DNA of 64,000 nucleotides from Sphingopyxis sp. HIX (lineage in GTDB: Bacteria > Pseudomonadota > Alphaproteobacteria > Sphingomonadales > Sphingomonadaceae), in assembly GCF_001468285.1 (NCBI RefSeq), contig NZ_LNSB01000005.1, positions 62,001-126,000 of the forward strand, in the 5' to 3' direction. The notes under the pieces are model-generated. The model did no database searches. It was not told where the DNA came from and saw only the letters and a list, made by a program, of their open reading frames with translations. Position numbers and translations under genes: made by a program. This document shows, piece by piece, positions 9,392 through 18,934 of this stretch. Within the stretch, counting starts at the first letter, position 1. Every line of letters starts with the position of its first letter.

Positions 9392-10491
9392 GCGAAACCG
9401 GCGCCGCACCGCTGCTCAAGGACCTGCTCGGCCCGGCGGCGCTCGCCAGCATCGCCGATGCGGGCACCGCCGCCTCGCCGCGCTTCGACCGCGCCGCTTT
9501 CCTGACCGCCGCCTCCGACGGGATCGACGCGCTGTCGATCATGGAGCGCGTGCGCCATATCGCCGCAGCACTCGTCCCCGCGCTGCCCGCCGACTATTCC
9601 GCCGCGCTCGACATTTTGCGCGCGATGGCGCCGCGGCTGTCGGGCGGCTTCCAGACGGTCGCGATCACCGACTATGTCGCGCAGCAGGGCCTAGGCGATT
9701 TCGACGCGTCACTGGCGGCGCTCGCCGATCTCACGCGCTACGGCACCGCCGAATTCGCGATCCGGCCCTTCCTCGCCGCCGACACGCCGCGCACGCTCGC
9801 CGCGATGCAGCGCTGGACGGCGAGCGACGACGAGCATGTCCGCCGCCTCGCCAGCGAAGGCTGCCGCCCGCGCCTCCCTTGGGCCGCGCGCGTGCCCGCG
9901 CTCAAGGCCGACCCGGTGCTCGGCGCGCCGATCCTCGAGGCGCTGAAGGCCGATCCTGCCGTCTATGTGCGCAAGTCGGTCGCCAACCATCTCAACGACA
10001 TCGCCAAGGACCGCCCCGACTGGCTGCTCGATCGGCTGGCAGGCTGGTCGCAGGACGATCCCGCAACGCGCTGGATCGTCCGCCACGCGCTCCGCACGCT
10101 GATCAAGGCGGGCGATCCGCGCGCGCTGGCGCTGATCGGGGTCGGGCATGGCGCCGAGGTCGCGGTGCATCGCTTCGCTGTCGATCCGGCGACGGTACGG
10201 CTGGGCGAGCAGATTGCGATCGCAGCTGAACTCGCCTCGACTTCGACGGAAATGCAGCCGCTCGTGGTCGATTACCGCGTCCATTATGCCCGCGCGGGAG
10301 GGAAGAGTGCCGCCAAAGTGTTCAAATGGAAGGCAATCGATCTTGCCGCGGGCGAGACCGCCGCGCTGTCGATCCGCCAGACGATCCGCGATTTCAGCAC
10401 CCGGCGCCACCATCCGGGACGCCACCGCATCGAGCTGATCGTCAACGGCCAGACGATGGCCGAAACCGCGTTCGACCTCGTCCCCGCCTGA
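9388..10491 (+). CDS. DNA alkylation repair (AlkD-like HEAT-repeat) protein
   Basis: This 367-residue protein resembles bacterial DNA-alkylation-repair HEAT proteins: helical repeats across roughly residues 30-250, including YVRKSVANHLNDIAKDRPDWLL and TRWIVRHALRTLIKAGDP, then a beta-rich C-terminal domain (about 270-367). AlkD-type enzymes excise alkylated bases; longer proteins like this one are annotated the same way but are less studied. The GTG start overlaps the stop of the FecR-domain gene as GTGA. Control by the neighbouring ECF sigma factor would make it part of a stress response. Confidence 0.82.
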   Translation: MSETGAAPLLKDLLGPAALASIADAGTAASPRFDRAAFLTAASDGIDALSIMERVRHIAAALVPALPADYSAALDILRAMAPRLSGGFQTVAITDYVAQQGLGDFDASLAALADLTRYGTAEFAIRPFLAADTPRTLAAMQRWTASDDEHVRRLASEGCRPRLPWAARVPALKADPVLGAPILEALKADPAVYVRKSVANHLNDIAKDRPDWLLDRLAGWSQDDPATRWIVRHALRTLIKAGDPRALALIGVGHGAEVAVHRFAVDPATVRLGEQIAIAAELASTSTEMQPLVVDYRVHYARAGGKSAAKVFKWKAIDLAAGETAALSIRQTIRDFSTRRHHPGRHRIELIVNGQTMAETAFDLVPA

Positions 10492-12066
10492 TCAGGCCTT
10501 CACGATCCGGAGCGCGATCCACGGCTTCGCGGGCAGCTTGATGCTCGGCCGCGCCGGGTCGTGGACGTCATATTCGTTGCGCCGCGCCATCCGGAACAGC
10601 CCCTCGACCGGGGTCACCGTCATGTTCCAGGTGTCGATGATGTCGATGCGATAGCTCTGCAGCGCCTTCTCGCCGCGTCCGGGCAGGACCACCGGCCATT
10701 CGGCGGGCGTGTTCGCGCCGAAATATTTGAGATAATAAGCGAATTCCTGGCCGCCGATATGATAGTCCCACCAGTGCTGGATCGGGTCGATCCCGGGCAC
10801 CGGCCCCTCTTCCATGATCTTTTTGAGGAACGCCAGCCGCGGCGGGCTCGTCCCCTGCAGCCTGCCGCCCTGCCCCAGCCACGAATAATCGGCATTGCGA
10901 TTGGGGTCATAGGTCTCGCTGTGCCCCACATAGGTGCCGCCGACCAGCCCCCACCAGAAGCGCTCGACCATCTGTTCGCCGGTCAGTCGGCCCCAGCGCT
11001 TGTCCGAATTGCCCTCATAGACGACCTCGTCGAAAATCACGGGCTTGAGCGCGAAATCGCGGTGCAGCGCGGCACGGATGTCGTCGAGCACCGCGGCGCC
11101 GTTCTGGATGCTCGCGTGGGTGATCCACGGCTTGCGGTGGTCGTAATAGGTGTTGATCTGGTGGATCGAACGCAGACGGTCGTGCGGGTCGGCGGCGACC
11201 AGTATCTCGAACAGATGATCCCAGTCGGCCATCGTCTTGGTCTTGATATGGTCGTACTCGTTGCCCATCGACCACCAGACATGGCGGTACGCGCCCCAGC
11301 GCGCGGCGCAGTAGCGGACATAGCGCTCGTCGTCGGCGCGCTGCATGTCGTTGTAGCCGCGCTTCTCGTCATAGGGGTGATAGAGGATGACGTCGGCCTC
11401 GATCCCCAATTCGCCGAGGCGAATGATGCGGTCCTCGTAGCGGCGGAAATAGGCGGGGTCGAAGCGCGCCGGGTCCCAGTCGCGCGGGCCATCGCCCGTG
11501 CGCACGAAAGGATTGGTCGCAACCGATTCCACATTGGGGGTCACCAGCATCCGCATCTTGTTGAAGGGCGCGCCCTTCAGCGTCGCAATCGTCTCGGCGC
11601 ATTTGGCGTCGGACTGCAGCGCCCAGGCGTAGCAGGTCGTTCCGATCTGGCGGAACGGCGTGCCGTCGGCATAAGCGAAATGATAGCCGTCTTTGGTCAC
11701 CCGCACCGGGCCGCGATTGCCCTTCGCTGGCGCGATGCTGTCGAAGCTGCCCGTCTGACCATCCATCGCGCTGGCGTTGCTGGCGCTGCGCCAAGTCCAG
11801 CGACCCGTCTCGGGCGGGCTGAAGCGGATGCGATAGACGCCCTCGCCATCGTAAAAGCCCGGGACCGCAATCGCCTTGCCGCCGCTTTCGAAAGTCGCCG
11901 ACAGTTCGACCTCGTCGAAGGGATTGCCCGCCGACGGCCCATCGAAGACCAGTTCGTACACACCCCAGCGCTCGGCGCGCTTGGCCCCTTGCGCAAGCGC
12001 CGGGCTCGCCGCCGCCGCGCCGGCGACGAGCCCGGCCGCGAGCATCTGCCGCCGCGAAATACTCAT
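10492..12066 (-). CDS. DUF5060-containing glycoside hydrolase-like protein, Tat-exported
   Basis: This 524-residue protein starts with a twin-arginine-like leader (SISRRQMLAAG). A beta-sandwich of DUF5060 type follows (about residues 32-120), then a TIM-barrel-like region. Two acidic positions look catalytic: E270 in WWSMGNEYD and E347 in IFDEVVYEG, in the usual acid/base and nucleophile spacing of clan GH-A enzymes. It is the last gene of the operon with the sugar porter, TonB receptor, kinase and transketolase. A role in trimming an apiose- or pentose-bearing glycan is inferred from this position. I cannot assign a numbered GH family with certainty. The start overlaps the porter stop as ATGA. 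Confidence 0.75.
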   Translation of the reverse strand: MSISRRQMLAAGLVAGAAAASPALAQGAKRAERWGVYELVFDGPSAGNPFDEVELSATFESGGKAIAVPGFYDGEGVYRIRFSPPETGRWTWRSASNASAMDGQTGSFDSIAPAKGNRGPVRVTKDGYHFAYADGTPFRQIGTTCYAWALQSDAKCAETIATLKGAPFNKMRMLVTPNVESVATNPFVRTGDGPRDWDPARFDPAYFRRYEDRIIRLGELGIEADVILYHPYDEKRGYNDMQRADDERYVRYCAARWGAYRHVWWSMGNEYDHIKTKTMADWDHLFEILVAADPHDRLRSIHQINTYYDHRKPWITHASIQNGAAVLDDIRAALHRDFALKPVIFDEVVYEGNSDKRWGRLTGEQMVERFWWGLVGGTYVGHSETYDPNRNADYSWLGQGGRLQGTSPPRLAFLKKIMEEGPVPGIDPIQHWWDYHIGGQEFAYYLKYFGANTPAEWPVVLPGRGEKALQSYRIDIIDTWNMTVTPVEGLFRMARRNEYDVHDPARPSIKLPAKPWIALRIVKA

Positions 12067-13358
12067 GCCGCGCGTTCCGCCTCGAGCTGTTCGAGCGACT
12101 TGCCCTCGTTGCGCGGCGCCCAGACGAAGCCGATCACGCCGCTGATCGCGAGGAAACCGACGAGGATCCAGGCCAGCGTGGTAAAGCCGGTGGCAGTAAG
12201 CCACGGCACGAAAAAGCTGAACACCCCGAGCGCGATGCGCACCACCGCGAACATCAGCCCCTGCGCGGTCGAGCGGAGCATCGTCGGGAACATCTCCGAA
12301 CTCCACAGCTGGAAAAAGCTCTGCGCACCGAACCCGCCGCCGACCGACATCAGGAAGACGTGGACGATCGCGAGCGGCAAGGTGAGCGGGAAGAGCGCGA
12401 GCAAAGCCATGCCGACGACCTGCGTCACCGCCGAGATGCCGAACAGCAGCCGCTGGTTCACCCGGTCGGCGAGCTTCATGAAGATGAAGTAGATCGATCC
12501 CATGCCGAGCAGGAAGCTGAGCGCCAGCACCGCGACCGAAGTCGCCTGGCTCTGATCGCCGACGGTGCGCAGGATATAGGGGAAGAAGAAGCCGTTGGTT
12601 CCCGCCCACAGGTTCCAGAACAGATACATGCCGCTGAGGAAGGCCATCGATCCGATATGCTGGCGCGTGAAGAGGTCGCGGATGCGCCCCTGCTTCACCT
12701 TCGCCTCGCCGCGCTCCCCTGTTTCTTTGGCGTCGACCTCTTGCGCTTCGAGCCAGCGCCGCGATTCCTGCATCTTCGATCGCAGGAAGGTCAGCGCGAT
12801 CGCGAGGATCGCGAGATGCGCGAAGACGATGCGCGCCGCAAGCATGCCGAGCGGTTCGAGGATGAGGAACATCACCAGCACCGCGACCGGGCCCAGATAC
12901 CAGAGCACCTGCGCGACGCCGCTATGCTTGCCCCTTTTGTCGTCGGGCGCCATTTCGGCGATCAGCGACCAGGAGGCGGGAATGTCGGCGCCGACCGCGA
13001 GGCCGACGAGGAAGAAGCCGATGATCACCATCCACGCGTTCATCGCGAAGACCAGCCAGAGCATGCCGAACGCATAGAAGAGCATGTCGTACTGGTAGAT
13101 CTTCTTGCGGCCCAGAAGATCGCAGAGCCGCCCGCCGATCAGCGCGCCGACCCCCGCCGAAATCGCATTGGGACCAAAGGCGCCGATCATGCCGATCAGG
13201 TCGGTGTCGAGCCGATACGCCTCGGCCCACAGCGCCAGCGCCGCCGATCCCGCGACAATCGACCCCGCGTCGATATAATTGGCGAGGCCGGCGAGGATGG
13301 TGTTTTTCCAGTCCTCGCGCTCGCTCCGTTCCGGCGCTGCGCCAGCCGCTTCACTCAT
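12063..13358 (-). CDS. MFS sugar porter family transporter
   Basis: This 431-residue protein has twelve predicted membrane segments and major-facilitator motifs, including GRLCDLLGRKK after the second segment. Its layout resembles sugar/inositol porters, with a long charged loop between the two halves (about residues 200-230). It lies between the TonB receptor and the DUF5060 glycosidase, so it probably moves the sugar, likely D-apiose or a small glycoside, across the inner membrane. The ATG at 13358 follows GGAGAGG at good spacing. A GC-rich hairpin sits between it and the receptor gene. Confidence 0.82.
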   Translation of the reverse strand: MSEAAGAAPERSEREDWKNTILAGLANYIDAGSIVAGSAALALWAEAYRLDTDLIGMIGAFGPNAISAGVGALIGGRLCDLLGRKKIYQYDMLFYAFGMLWLVFAMNAWMVIIGFFLVGLAVGADIPASWSLIAEMAPDDKRGKHSGVAQVLWYLGPVAVLVMFLILEPLGMLAARIVFAHLAILAIALTFLRSKMQESRRWLEAQEVDAKETGERGEAKVKQGRIRDLFTRQHIGSMAFLSGMYLFWNLWAGTNGFFFPYILRTVGDQSQATSVAVLALSFLLGMGSIYFIFMKLADRVNQRLLFGISAVTQVVGMALLALFPLTLPLAIVHVFLMSVGGGFGAQSFFQLWSSEMFPTMLRSTAQGLMFAVVRIALGVFSFFVPWLTATGFTTLAWILVGFLAISGVIGFVWAPRNEGKSLEQLEAERAA

Positions 13359-13401
13359 TTTCGCCTCTCCGCCCGTCGATTCTTTGAAAAGTCTGTAGCA
13401 G

Positions 13402-13428
13402 CCGGGGCGGCGACGCGCGCCGCCCCGG
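13402..13428 (-). terminator. Perfect 10-bp hairpin between receptor and porter genes
   Basis: Ten-base arms at 13402-13411 and 13419-13428 are perfect inverted repeats around a seven-base loop. On the minus strand the hairpin follows the TonB-receptor stop and is trailed by a short CTTTTC, not a full T-run. It could be a partial terminator or an mRNA-stabilising structure that lowers porter expression relative to the receptor. Confidence 0.5.
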
Positions 13429-13442
13429 TGCAAGGGACAGGG

Positions 13443-16400
13443 TCAGAACTTGGCCCGCACGCCGGCATAGAAGCGGCGGCCGATCGCGTCATAGGTCCCC
13501 GACGCGGTCGCGGCGTTGATGACATTGCCCGGCAGCCCCTGCCAGATCGCCGGCGCCTTCACGTTGAACAGATTGTTCGAGCCGACATAGAATTGATAGG
13601 CCTCGGACACATTCCATTTGAGCTGCAGGTCGGTGTAGACCTTGGGCGCGATGCGGAAGAACTTCTTGTCGGCGAGCGAACCGTCGGCGAGCAGGAAGCG
13701 GTTGCGATATTGATCGTCCAGATATTGCGGGCCGAGATACTGGTTCGAGAAGGTGATCCCGAATTCGCCGATCTCGTAATCGAAGGTCAGGCTGCCCTTG
13801 TCCTTCGGCGTGCCCACTTCGCCGAGCGTGGTGTCGATCGGGTCGCCCTCGAGCGGACGGCCGCCGTTCTTGAGCAGATGCGTCCACGCCGCGCTCATCG
13901 TCAGCGTGCCGCCGAAGAGCTGCTGGCGATAGCCGAGCGTGAAGTCGAGGCCCTCGGTGAAGGCACCGCCGCTGTTGACGAGGTCGCGGGTGATCAGTTC
14001 GATCGAGCCGACGCTGTACGGCGCCGCCGCCGCGTCGCGGCGATCGATGAACTGGCAGAAATCGTCGATCCCCGCGACGTAACATTTGCTGAGATAGACG
14101 TCAGCCGACGGCCGCGCGATCGCACCCTTCAGCTTGATGTTGAAATAATCGGCGGTGAAGACGAGGTTGCGCAGCGCGTCGATCGACACCGGGTTGATCA
14201 CGACGCCCAGCGTGTAGGTCTTGCCCGTCTCCGGTTGGATATTGGCATTGCTGGTGCCGAGAACCGCGACGCCCTGCGTATCCGACTGGCTGAGCGTGAA
14301 GGTGCCGCCATTGGCGTTGATGTTCGCGAGGATCGAGGCATCGGCGCGGCACTTGATGCTCTTCGCGTCGTTGCTGGTCAGCGTCACGCCGACGCACGGG
14401 TCGTTGACCGTCGCAATGCCGACCGCACCCGGCGCGAAAAGCTCGCCGATATTGGGCGCGCGCACCGCATGCGCATAGACGGCGCGCAGGCGGATATCGC
14501 GGATCGGCGACCATTCGATGCCGCCGTTGTAGGCGTAGACCGTGCCGACGGTCGAATAGTCGGACACGCGGCCCGCGCCGCGGATCGTCAGGCTGCCCAC
14601 CGCCGATTCCTTGAACACCGGGATCTGGATTTCGCCATAGGCTTCCTTGACGTCGAAGCTGCCCGCGGTGTCGGTCTGCTGGGTGAAGCCGTTGCGCGCG
14701 ATGTTCGACAAGGGGTCGAAGATGTCGCGGCTCGACTCCTTGCGATATTCGGCGCCGACGGCGATCGCGATCGGCCCCGCAGGCAGGTCGAACAGCGAGC
14801 CGGTGAGGTTCGCCGACGCGACATTCTGCGTCTGCTTGGCGTTGTGGAGCAGGCTGGCCGCGACATATTTGACCGCCTCGGGCGACATCCTGCCGCGGCC
14901 ATAGATGTCGATCGGCACGCAGCCCTCGGCGCGCGCCTCCGCGCTGGCGCAGACCGCGTCGGTGGTGCTGCCGTCGCGGTCGAAGTCGAAGACGTCGGTG
15001 ATGACGTTCATCGCATTGGCGAAGCGGAACTGGTTCACCAGCCCCTGCATCTCCTGATTGAGCTTCGTCATGCCATATTGATAATAGACATTATAGCTCC
15101 ACCGGTCGCTGAGGTCGCCCTCGGCACCCAGCACGACGCGGAAATTGTCGCGGTCGGTCGGCGCGATGCGCTGGCCGGGGGGGAAATCGGCCTGGCGGAG
15201 CGAGAAGGAGATGTCCTTGAAGCCGTCGCCGGTGCGGTCGGTCGCGGCGTTGAAGATCGCCGTCGGGACGAGCGGGTTGGCGACGCGCACGACCTGCCCG
15301 TTGGCGGGGTTCACCACATTCTGCTCGATGCCGAAGAAGCCGCTGGTGCCGCGGAACACGCCAAGCGCGCCGGCCGAGAGCAGCGGGCTCGGTTCGAAAT
15401 AGGAGGTCGACTTGGTGTTGGCGTAAGTGCCCTCGACGAACAGGTTGATCTGGTCGCTGACCTCATAATTGGCGCGCGCCGCGAACATCCGGCGCTCGAC
15501 CGGCGAGCTCAGTCCCAGGAAGGGCTCGCGGTTGAAGCCGTCGGTCGCGGAATTGAAGGGGCGCGCGACGCCATTGGCATCGACGGTGAAGTTGGTCGAT
15601 CCCGCGGTGAAGGTGCCCGCCGGGACGACGCCCGAATATTGGATCACCGGCGTGAACAGATTCTGCGCCGCGGTCAGGTTGACGTCGTTGCGCTGGTTGG
15701 CACGCAATTGGGTGTTGCCGAGGCTGAAGAAATCCTCGCGCGTCCGCGCGCGGTCCTTGGCGAGCACGAGGCCCTGCTTGGTCCAGCCGGCATAGACCAT
15801 GAAATTGCCGCGATCGTCGGCGAAATTCTGGCCGAGCGTGATGTTCGCCGAATATTGGTCGTCGTCGCCATATTGCGAGATGCCTGCCTGCGCGTTGACG
15901 AGCACGCCCTCGAAATTCTTCTTGTAGATGAAGTTCACGACGCCCGCGACCGCGTCCGAACCATAGACCGCCGAGGCGCCGCCGGTGAGTACGTCGACGC
16001 GCTCGATGAAGGGCGAGGGGATCATCGACAGGTCGACCTGCGAGGTGCCGGGCACGCCCGCGACGACGCGGCGTCCATCGATCAGCACGAGCGTGCGGTT
16101 GGCGCCGAGCCCGCGGAGGTTGACCGTCGCGACACCGACCTGCGCGATATTGTTGTTCGAGGTCGTGCGGCTCGACCCGGCGTTACCGAAGGCGGGGTTG
16201 GTCTGGAGCGCGTCCTGGACGTTGATCGTGCCGCGGTTCTCGAGCGTTTCGGACGACAGCACCTGGATCGGGCTGGGCGAGGTGAGGGTCGGGCTCTTGA
16301 TGCGGCTGCCGGTGACGATGATCGGCGCGTCGACCGATGCCTCCTCGTCCGGCGGCGTCGCGTCCTGCGCGCCCGCAACTGTGGCGCCGAGGAACGCGAA

Positions 16401-16472
16401 GCTCGTGCCCGCCAGCAGCATGGCGCGGCGCATCGTGCGCATGGAACCCGATTGACCTTCAAATTTCTTCAT
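13443..16472 (-). CDS. TonB-dependent receptor (SusC-independent, sphingomonad type)
   Basis: This 1009-residue outer-membrane protein has a signal peptide (about residues 1-35), a TonB-box-like and plug start (APIIVTGSRI, then SPSPIQVLSSETLENRG), a plug domain (VNLRGLGANRTLVLIDGRR; GGASAVYGSDAVAGVVNF) and a long beta-barrel ending in the typical aromatic C-terminus (FYAGVRAKF). It would import a sugar or oligosaccharide in an energy-dependent way. The gene lies 34 bases after the kinase and before the inner-membrane porter, so its substrate is most likely the sugar fed to the kinase and transketolase. AAGGAAAAGGGAGAGGGAAG precedes the ATG. Confidence 0.92.
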   Translation of the reverse strand: MKKFEGQSGSMRTMRRAMLLAGTSFAFLGATVAGAQDATPPDEEASVDAPIIVTGSRIKSPTLTSPSPIQVLSSETLENRGTINVQDALQTNPAFGNAGSSRTTSNNNIAQVGVATVNLRGLGANRTLVLIDGRRVVAGVPGTSQVDLSMIPSPFIERVDVLTGGASAVYGSDAVAGVVNFIYKKNFEGVLVNAQAGISQYGDDDQYSANITLGQNFADDRGNFMVYAGWTKQGLVLAKDRARTREDFFSLGNTQLRANQRNDVNLTAAQNLFTPVIQYSGVVPAGTFTAGSTNFTVDANGVARPFNSATDGFNREPFLGLSSPVERRMFAARANYEVSDQINLFVEGTYANTKSTSYFEPSPLLSAGALGVFRGTSGFFGIEQNVVNPANGQVVRVANPLVPTAIFNAATDRTGDGFKDISFSLRQADFPPGQRIAPTDRDNFRVVLGAEGDLSDRWSYNVYYQYGMTKLNQEMQGLVNQFRFANAMNVITDVFDFDRDGSTTDAVCASAEARAEGCVPIDIYGRGRMSPEAVKYVAASLLHNAKQTQNVASANLTGSLFDLPAGPIAIAVGAEYRKESSRDIFDPLSNIARNGFTQQTDTAGSFDVKEAYGEIQIPVFKESAVGSLTIRGAGRVSDYSTVGTVYAYNGGIEWSPIRDIRLRAVYAHAVRAPNIGELFAPGAVGIATVNDPCVGVTLTSNDAKSIKCRADASILANINANGGTFTLSQSDTQGVAVLGTSNANIQPETGKTYTLGVVINPVSIDALRNLVFTADYFNIKLKGAIARPSADVYLSKCYVAGIDDFCQFIDRRDAAAAPYSVGSIELITRDLVNSGGAFTEGLDFTLGYRQQLFGGTLTMSAAWTHLLKNGGRPLEGDPIDTTLGEVGTPKDKGSLTFDYEIGEFGITFSNQYLGPQYLDDQYRNRFLLADGSLADKKFFRIAPKVYTDLQLKWNVSEAYQFYVGSNNLFNVKAPAIWQGLPGNVINAATASGTYDAIGRRFYAGVRAKF

Positions 16473-16506
16473 CTTCCCTCTCCCTTTTCCTTGTCGTTGT
16501 TCCGGC

Positions 16507-17973
16507 TCAGCCGGTTATCCGGGTGATGGCATCGCGCCATCCGGTCCTGATTTCTGTGCGCGCGCAGCTCGCGAGCGCGGGCGTGAAGCGGTCGGTCGCC
16601 GCCGCCTCGCGCACCGCGGGCGCGATGCCCAAGGCTTCGCTCGCCATACGGGCGACGCCGATGGCGCCGGCCTCGGCGACCGCCGGGCGGACGATCTCGC
16701 AGCCGAGCATGTCGGCGAGCATCTGCATCAGCAGCGCGTTGCGCGTGCCGCCGCCGTCGACGAGCAACTCGCCGAAGCGCGTGCCGAGATCAGCCTCGAT
16801 CGCCGCAAAGACGTCGCCGATCTGCAGCGCGATCGCCTCGATCGCGGCGCGGGCGATATGCGCGGGGCGGGTGCCGAGCGACATGCCGGAAATCTGCCCG
16901 CGCGCGTCGCTGCACCAGTGGGGTGCGCCAAGCCCTGCCAGCGCGGGCACGAAGACGACACCGCCATTGTCGGGCACTGTCTGCGCGAGGTCGGTGAGCG
17001 CCGCCTCGTCGGCGAGCCCCAGCAGCGCCGTCGCGAAGGCCGCGGCCTGCCCCGACACCGAGATATTGCCCTCGAGCGCATGCTGCACCGAGCCGCCGCG
17101 GCTCCATGCGATCGTCCCCGACAGCCCGTGCGCCGAGCGCACCCGGCCGTCGGTCGCGGTCATCAGCGAGCTGCCGGTGCCGATCGTCGCCTTGATCCCG
17201 CCGGGGGCGGTCAGCCCGTGGCCGAACAGGGCGGCGTGGCTGTCGCCGAGCATCGCATGCACGGGCGTCCCTTCGGGCAGCGCGGTCAGCCCCGGCGCGA
17301 TGCTGCCGAAGCGGCTGTCCGACGAGCGGATTTCGGGGAGGATGGCGAGCGGCACGTCGAAGAGTTCGGCGAGCCGCGGGTCCCAGCCCAGCGTGTCGAG
17401 GTTGAACAGCTGGGTGCGCGAGGCATTGCTGTGGTCGGTCGCGTGCACCGCGCCGCCGGTGAGGTTCCACAGCAGCCAGCTGTCGACCGTGCCGCAGCGC
17501 AGCTCGCCCGCCGCGGCGCGCGCGCGGCCGTCGGGGACGGTGTCGAGCAGCCAAGCGATCTTCGCCGCGGGGAACAGCGGGTCGAGCCCCAGCCCGCTGC
17601 GCGCCGCGATCTCCTCGCCATGGCCCGCCGCACGCAGCGCCGCACAGCGCTCTTCGGAGCGGCGGCATTGCCAGATCACCGCAGGGGCGACGGGCTTGCC
17701 GGTGGCGGCTTCCCACAAGACGACCGTTTCGCGCTGGTTCGAAATCGCAAGCGCGGCGATCTGTGCTTCAGGCGCGGCGGCGACCGGTTCGGCGATCAGC
17801 GCCGCGACGGCTTCCCAGATATCCGACGCCGACTGCTCGGCCCAGCCCGAACGCGGATAGTCGATCCGCATCGGTCGCGCGCGCGACAGCAGCACCGACC
17901 CGTCGGCCGCGACCAGCAACGCCTTGGTGTTCGACGTGCCCTGATCGATGGCGAGGATGACGGGCTCGCGCAT
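16507..17973 (-). CDS. FGGY-family sugar kinase, candidate D-apulose kinase
   Basis: This 488-residue kinase has FGGY hallmarks: N-terminal AIDQGTSNTKALL, the SNQRETVVLWE region typical of glycerol-kinase-like members, GTGSSLM, and a C-terminal DGGGTRNALLMQ ATP-binding motif. It phosphorylates a small sugar or polyol. The gene follows a split transketolase by four bases, and this combination (FGGY kinase plus two-subunit transketolase) is known from the D-apiose pathway, where apulose is phosphorylated at C4 and then cleaved. That assignment is inferred from context; glycerol, erythrulose or xylulose kinase activity remain alternatives. Confidence 0.82.
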   Translation of the reverse strand: MREPVILAIDQGTSNTKALLVAADGSVLLSRARPMRIDYPRSGWAEQSASDIWEAVAALIAEPVAAAPEAQIAALAISNQRETVVLWEAATGKPVAPAVIWQCRRSEERCAALRAAGHGEEIAARSGLGLDPLFPAAKIAWLLDTVPDGRARAAAGELRCGTVDSWLLWNLTGGAVHATDHSNASRTQLFNLDTLGWDPRLAELFDVPLAILPEIRSSDSRFGSIAPGLTALPEGTPVHAMLGDSHAALFGHGLTAPGGIKATIGTGSSLMTATDGRVRSAHGLSGTIAWSRGGSVQHALEGNISVSGQAAAFATALLGLADEAALTDLAQTVPDNGGVVFVPALAGLGAPHWCSDARGQISGMSLGTRPAHIARAAIEAIALQIGDVFAAIEADLGTRFGELLVDGGGTRNALLMQMLADMLGCEIVRPAVAEAGAIGVARMASEALGIAPAVREAAATDRFTPALASCARTEIRTGWRDAITRITG

Positions 17974-17977
17974 CGTC

Positions 17978-18934
17978 TCAGCCCCGCAGCGCCAGCATTT
18001 CGCGTGCCGCAGCTGCGATGCCTTCGGCTGTCAGCCCCGACCGTTCGAACAGCCAGTCGACCGACCCGGTCGGCTGGAAGCCGGCAAAACCCAGCATCCG
18101 CATCCGCACCGGCGCATGTTGCGCACAATATTCGGCGACCGCGCCGCCGAGCCCGCCATGCGCGAGCCCTTCTTCGGCGGTGACAATCGCACCCGTCGCG
18201 GCGGCGGCGGCGAGCGCGTCGGTGTCGAGCGGCGAAACCGTCGCCATATTGACGACGCGCGCGGCGACACCCTCGGCGGCGAGCGCTTCTGCAGCGGCCA
18301 ATGCGCGATGCACCAGCGTGCCGTTGACGACGAGCGCGATATCGCCGCCCTCGCAGAGCGTCTCGGCCTTGCCGATCGCGAAGGCCGCACCCGCGGGACG
18401 CGCAAGTTCGGGCACCGGCATGCGGCTGATCTTGACATAGACCGGGCCGTCATGCGCCGCCGCGGCCTTGATCGCCGCCGCGGTTTCCCACGGGTCGGCG
18501 GGCACGATGACCGTCAATTTGTCGATCGCGCGCAGCCAGGCGATGTCCTCGATGCTGTGGTGCGTCGCGCCGAGTTCGCCATAGGCGACCCCCGACGAGA
18601 TGCCGCAGAGCTTCACATTCTGCTCGCTGTAAGCGCAGTCGGCCTTGATCTGCTCCATCGCGCGCGCGGTCAGGAAGGAGCCCGCGCCGCTGACGAAGGG
18701 GATCTTCCCGCCGTTGGCGAGGCCGGCGCCGACGCCGACCATATTCTGCTCGGCGATGCCGACGTTGATCAGCCGGTCGGGAAAACGGTCGCGGAACTTG
18801 CCGAGCTTCGACGAGCCGACCGAGTCGTTGACCACCGCGACGATGCGGTTGTCGGCGGCGGCGAGTTCCTCGACCGCGCGGACATAGGCGTCGCGGCAAT
18901 CGAACAGGCCGGCGGGGGCGTTGGCGGCGGCCAT
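17978..18934 (-). CDS. Transketolase C-terminal subunit, candidate apulose-4-phosphate transketolase B
   Basis: This 318-residue protein contains the pyrimidine-binding and C-terminal transketolase domains: INVGIAEQNMVGVGAGLA with the catalytic glutamate, and a C-terminal region from about residue 190. It pairs with the N-terminal subunit encoded just upstream. In the D-apiose pathway a two-subunit transketolase moves a ketol unit from apulose 4-phosphate to glyceraldehyde 3-phosphate, giving dihydroxyacetone phosphate and xylulose 5-phosphate. The ATG at 18934 forms TGATG with the upstream stop and has GGAGA at good spacing; a GTG three bases earlier is also possible. A different ketose phosphate cannot be excluded. 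Confidence 0.85.
   Translation of the reverse strand: MAAANAPAGLFDCRDAYVRAVEELAAADNRIVAVVNDSVGSSKLGKFRDRFPDRLINVGIAEQNMVGVGAGLANGGKIPFVSGAGSFLTARAMEQIKADCAYSEQNVKLCGISSGVAYGELGATHHSIEDIAWLRAIDKLTVIVPADPWETAAAIKAAAAHDGPVYVKISRMPVPELARPAGAAFAIGKAETLCEGGDIALVVNGTLVHRALAAAEALAAEGVAARVVNMATVSPLDTDALAAAAATGAIVTAEEGLAHGGLGGAVAEYCAQHAPVRMRMLGFAGFQPTGSVDWLFERSGLTAEGIAAAAREMLALRG

Noticed and set aside
9200-10491. A frameshifted full-length FecR
   Set aside because: The sequence after the 63-codon gene is an alkylation-repair HEAT protein in its own frame, with no FecR membrane or periplasmic part.
13402-13428. A full rho-independent terminator separating receptor and porter
   Set aside because: The hairpin is perfect but lacks a run of Ts, and the flanking genes look co-transcribed, so it is listed only with moderate confidence.
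12360-16526. A 1388-codon open frame antisense to the TonB receptor and MFS porter
   Set aside because: Its composition is rich in Arg, Asp, Glu and Ala with no domain, as expected opposite a high-GC gene; the receptor on the other strand has clear motifs.
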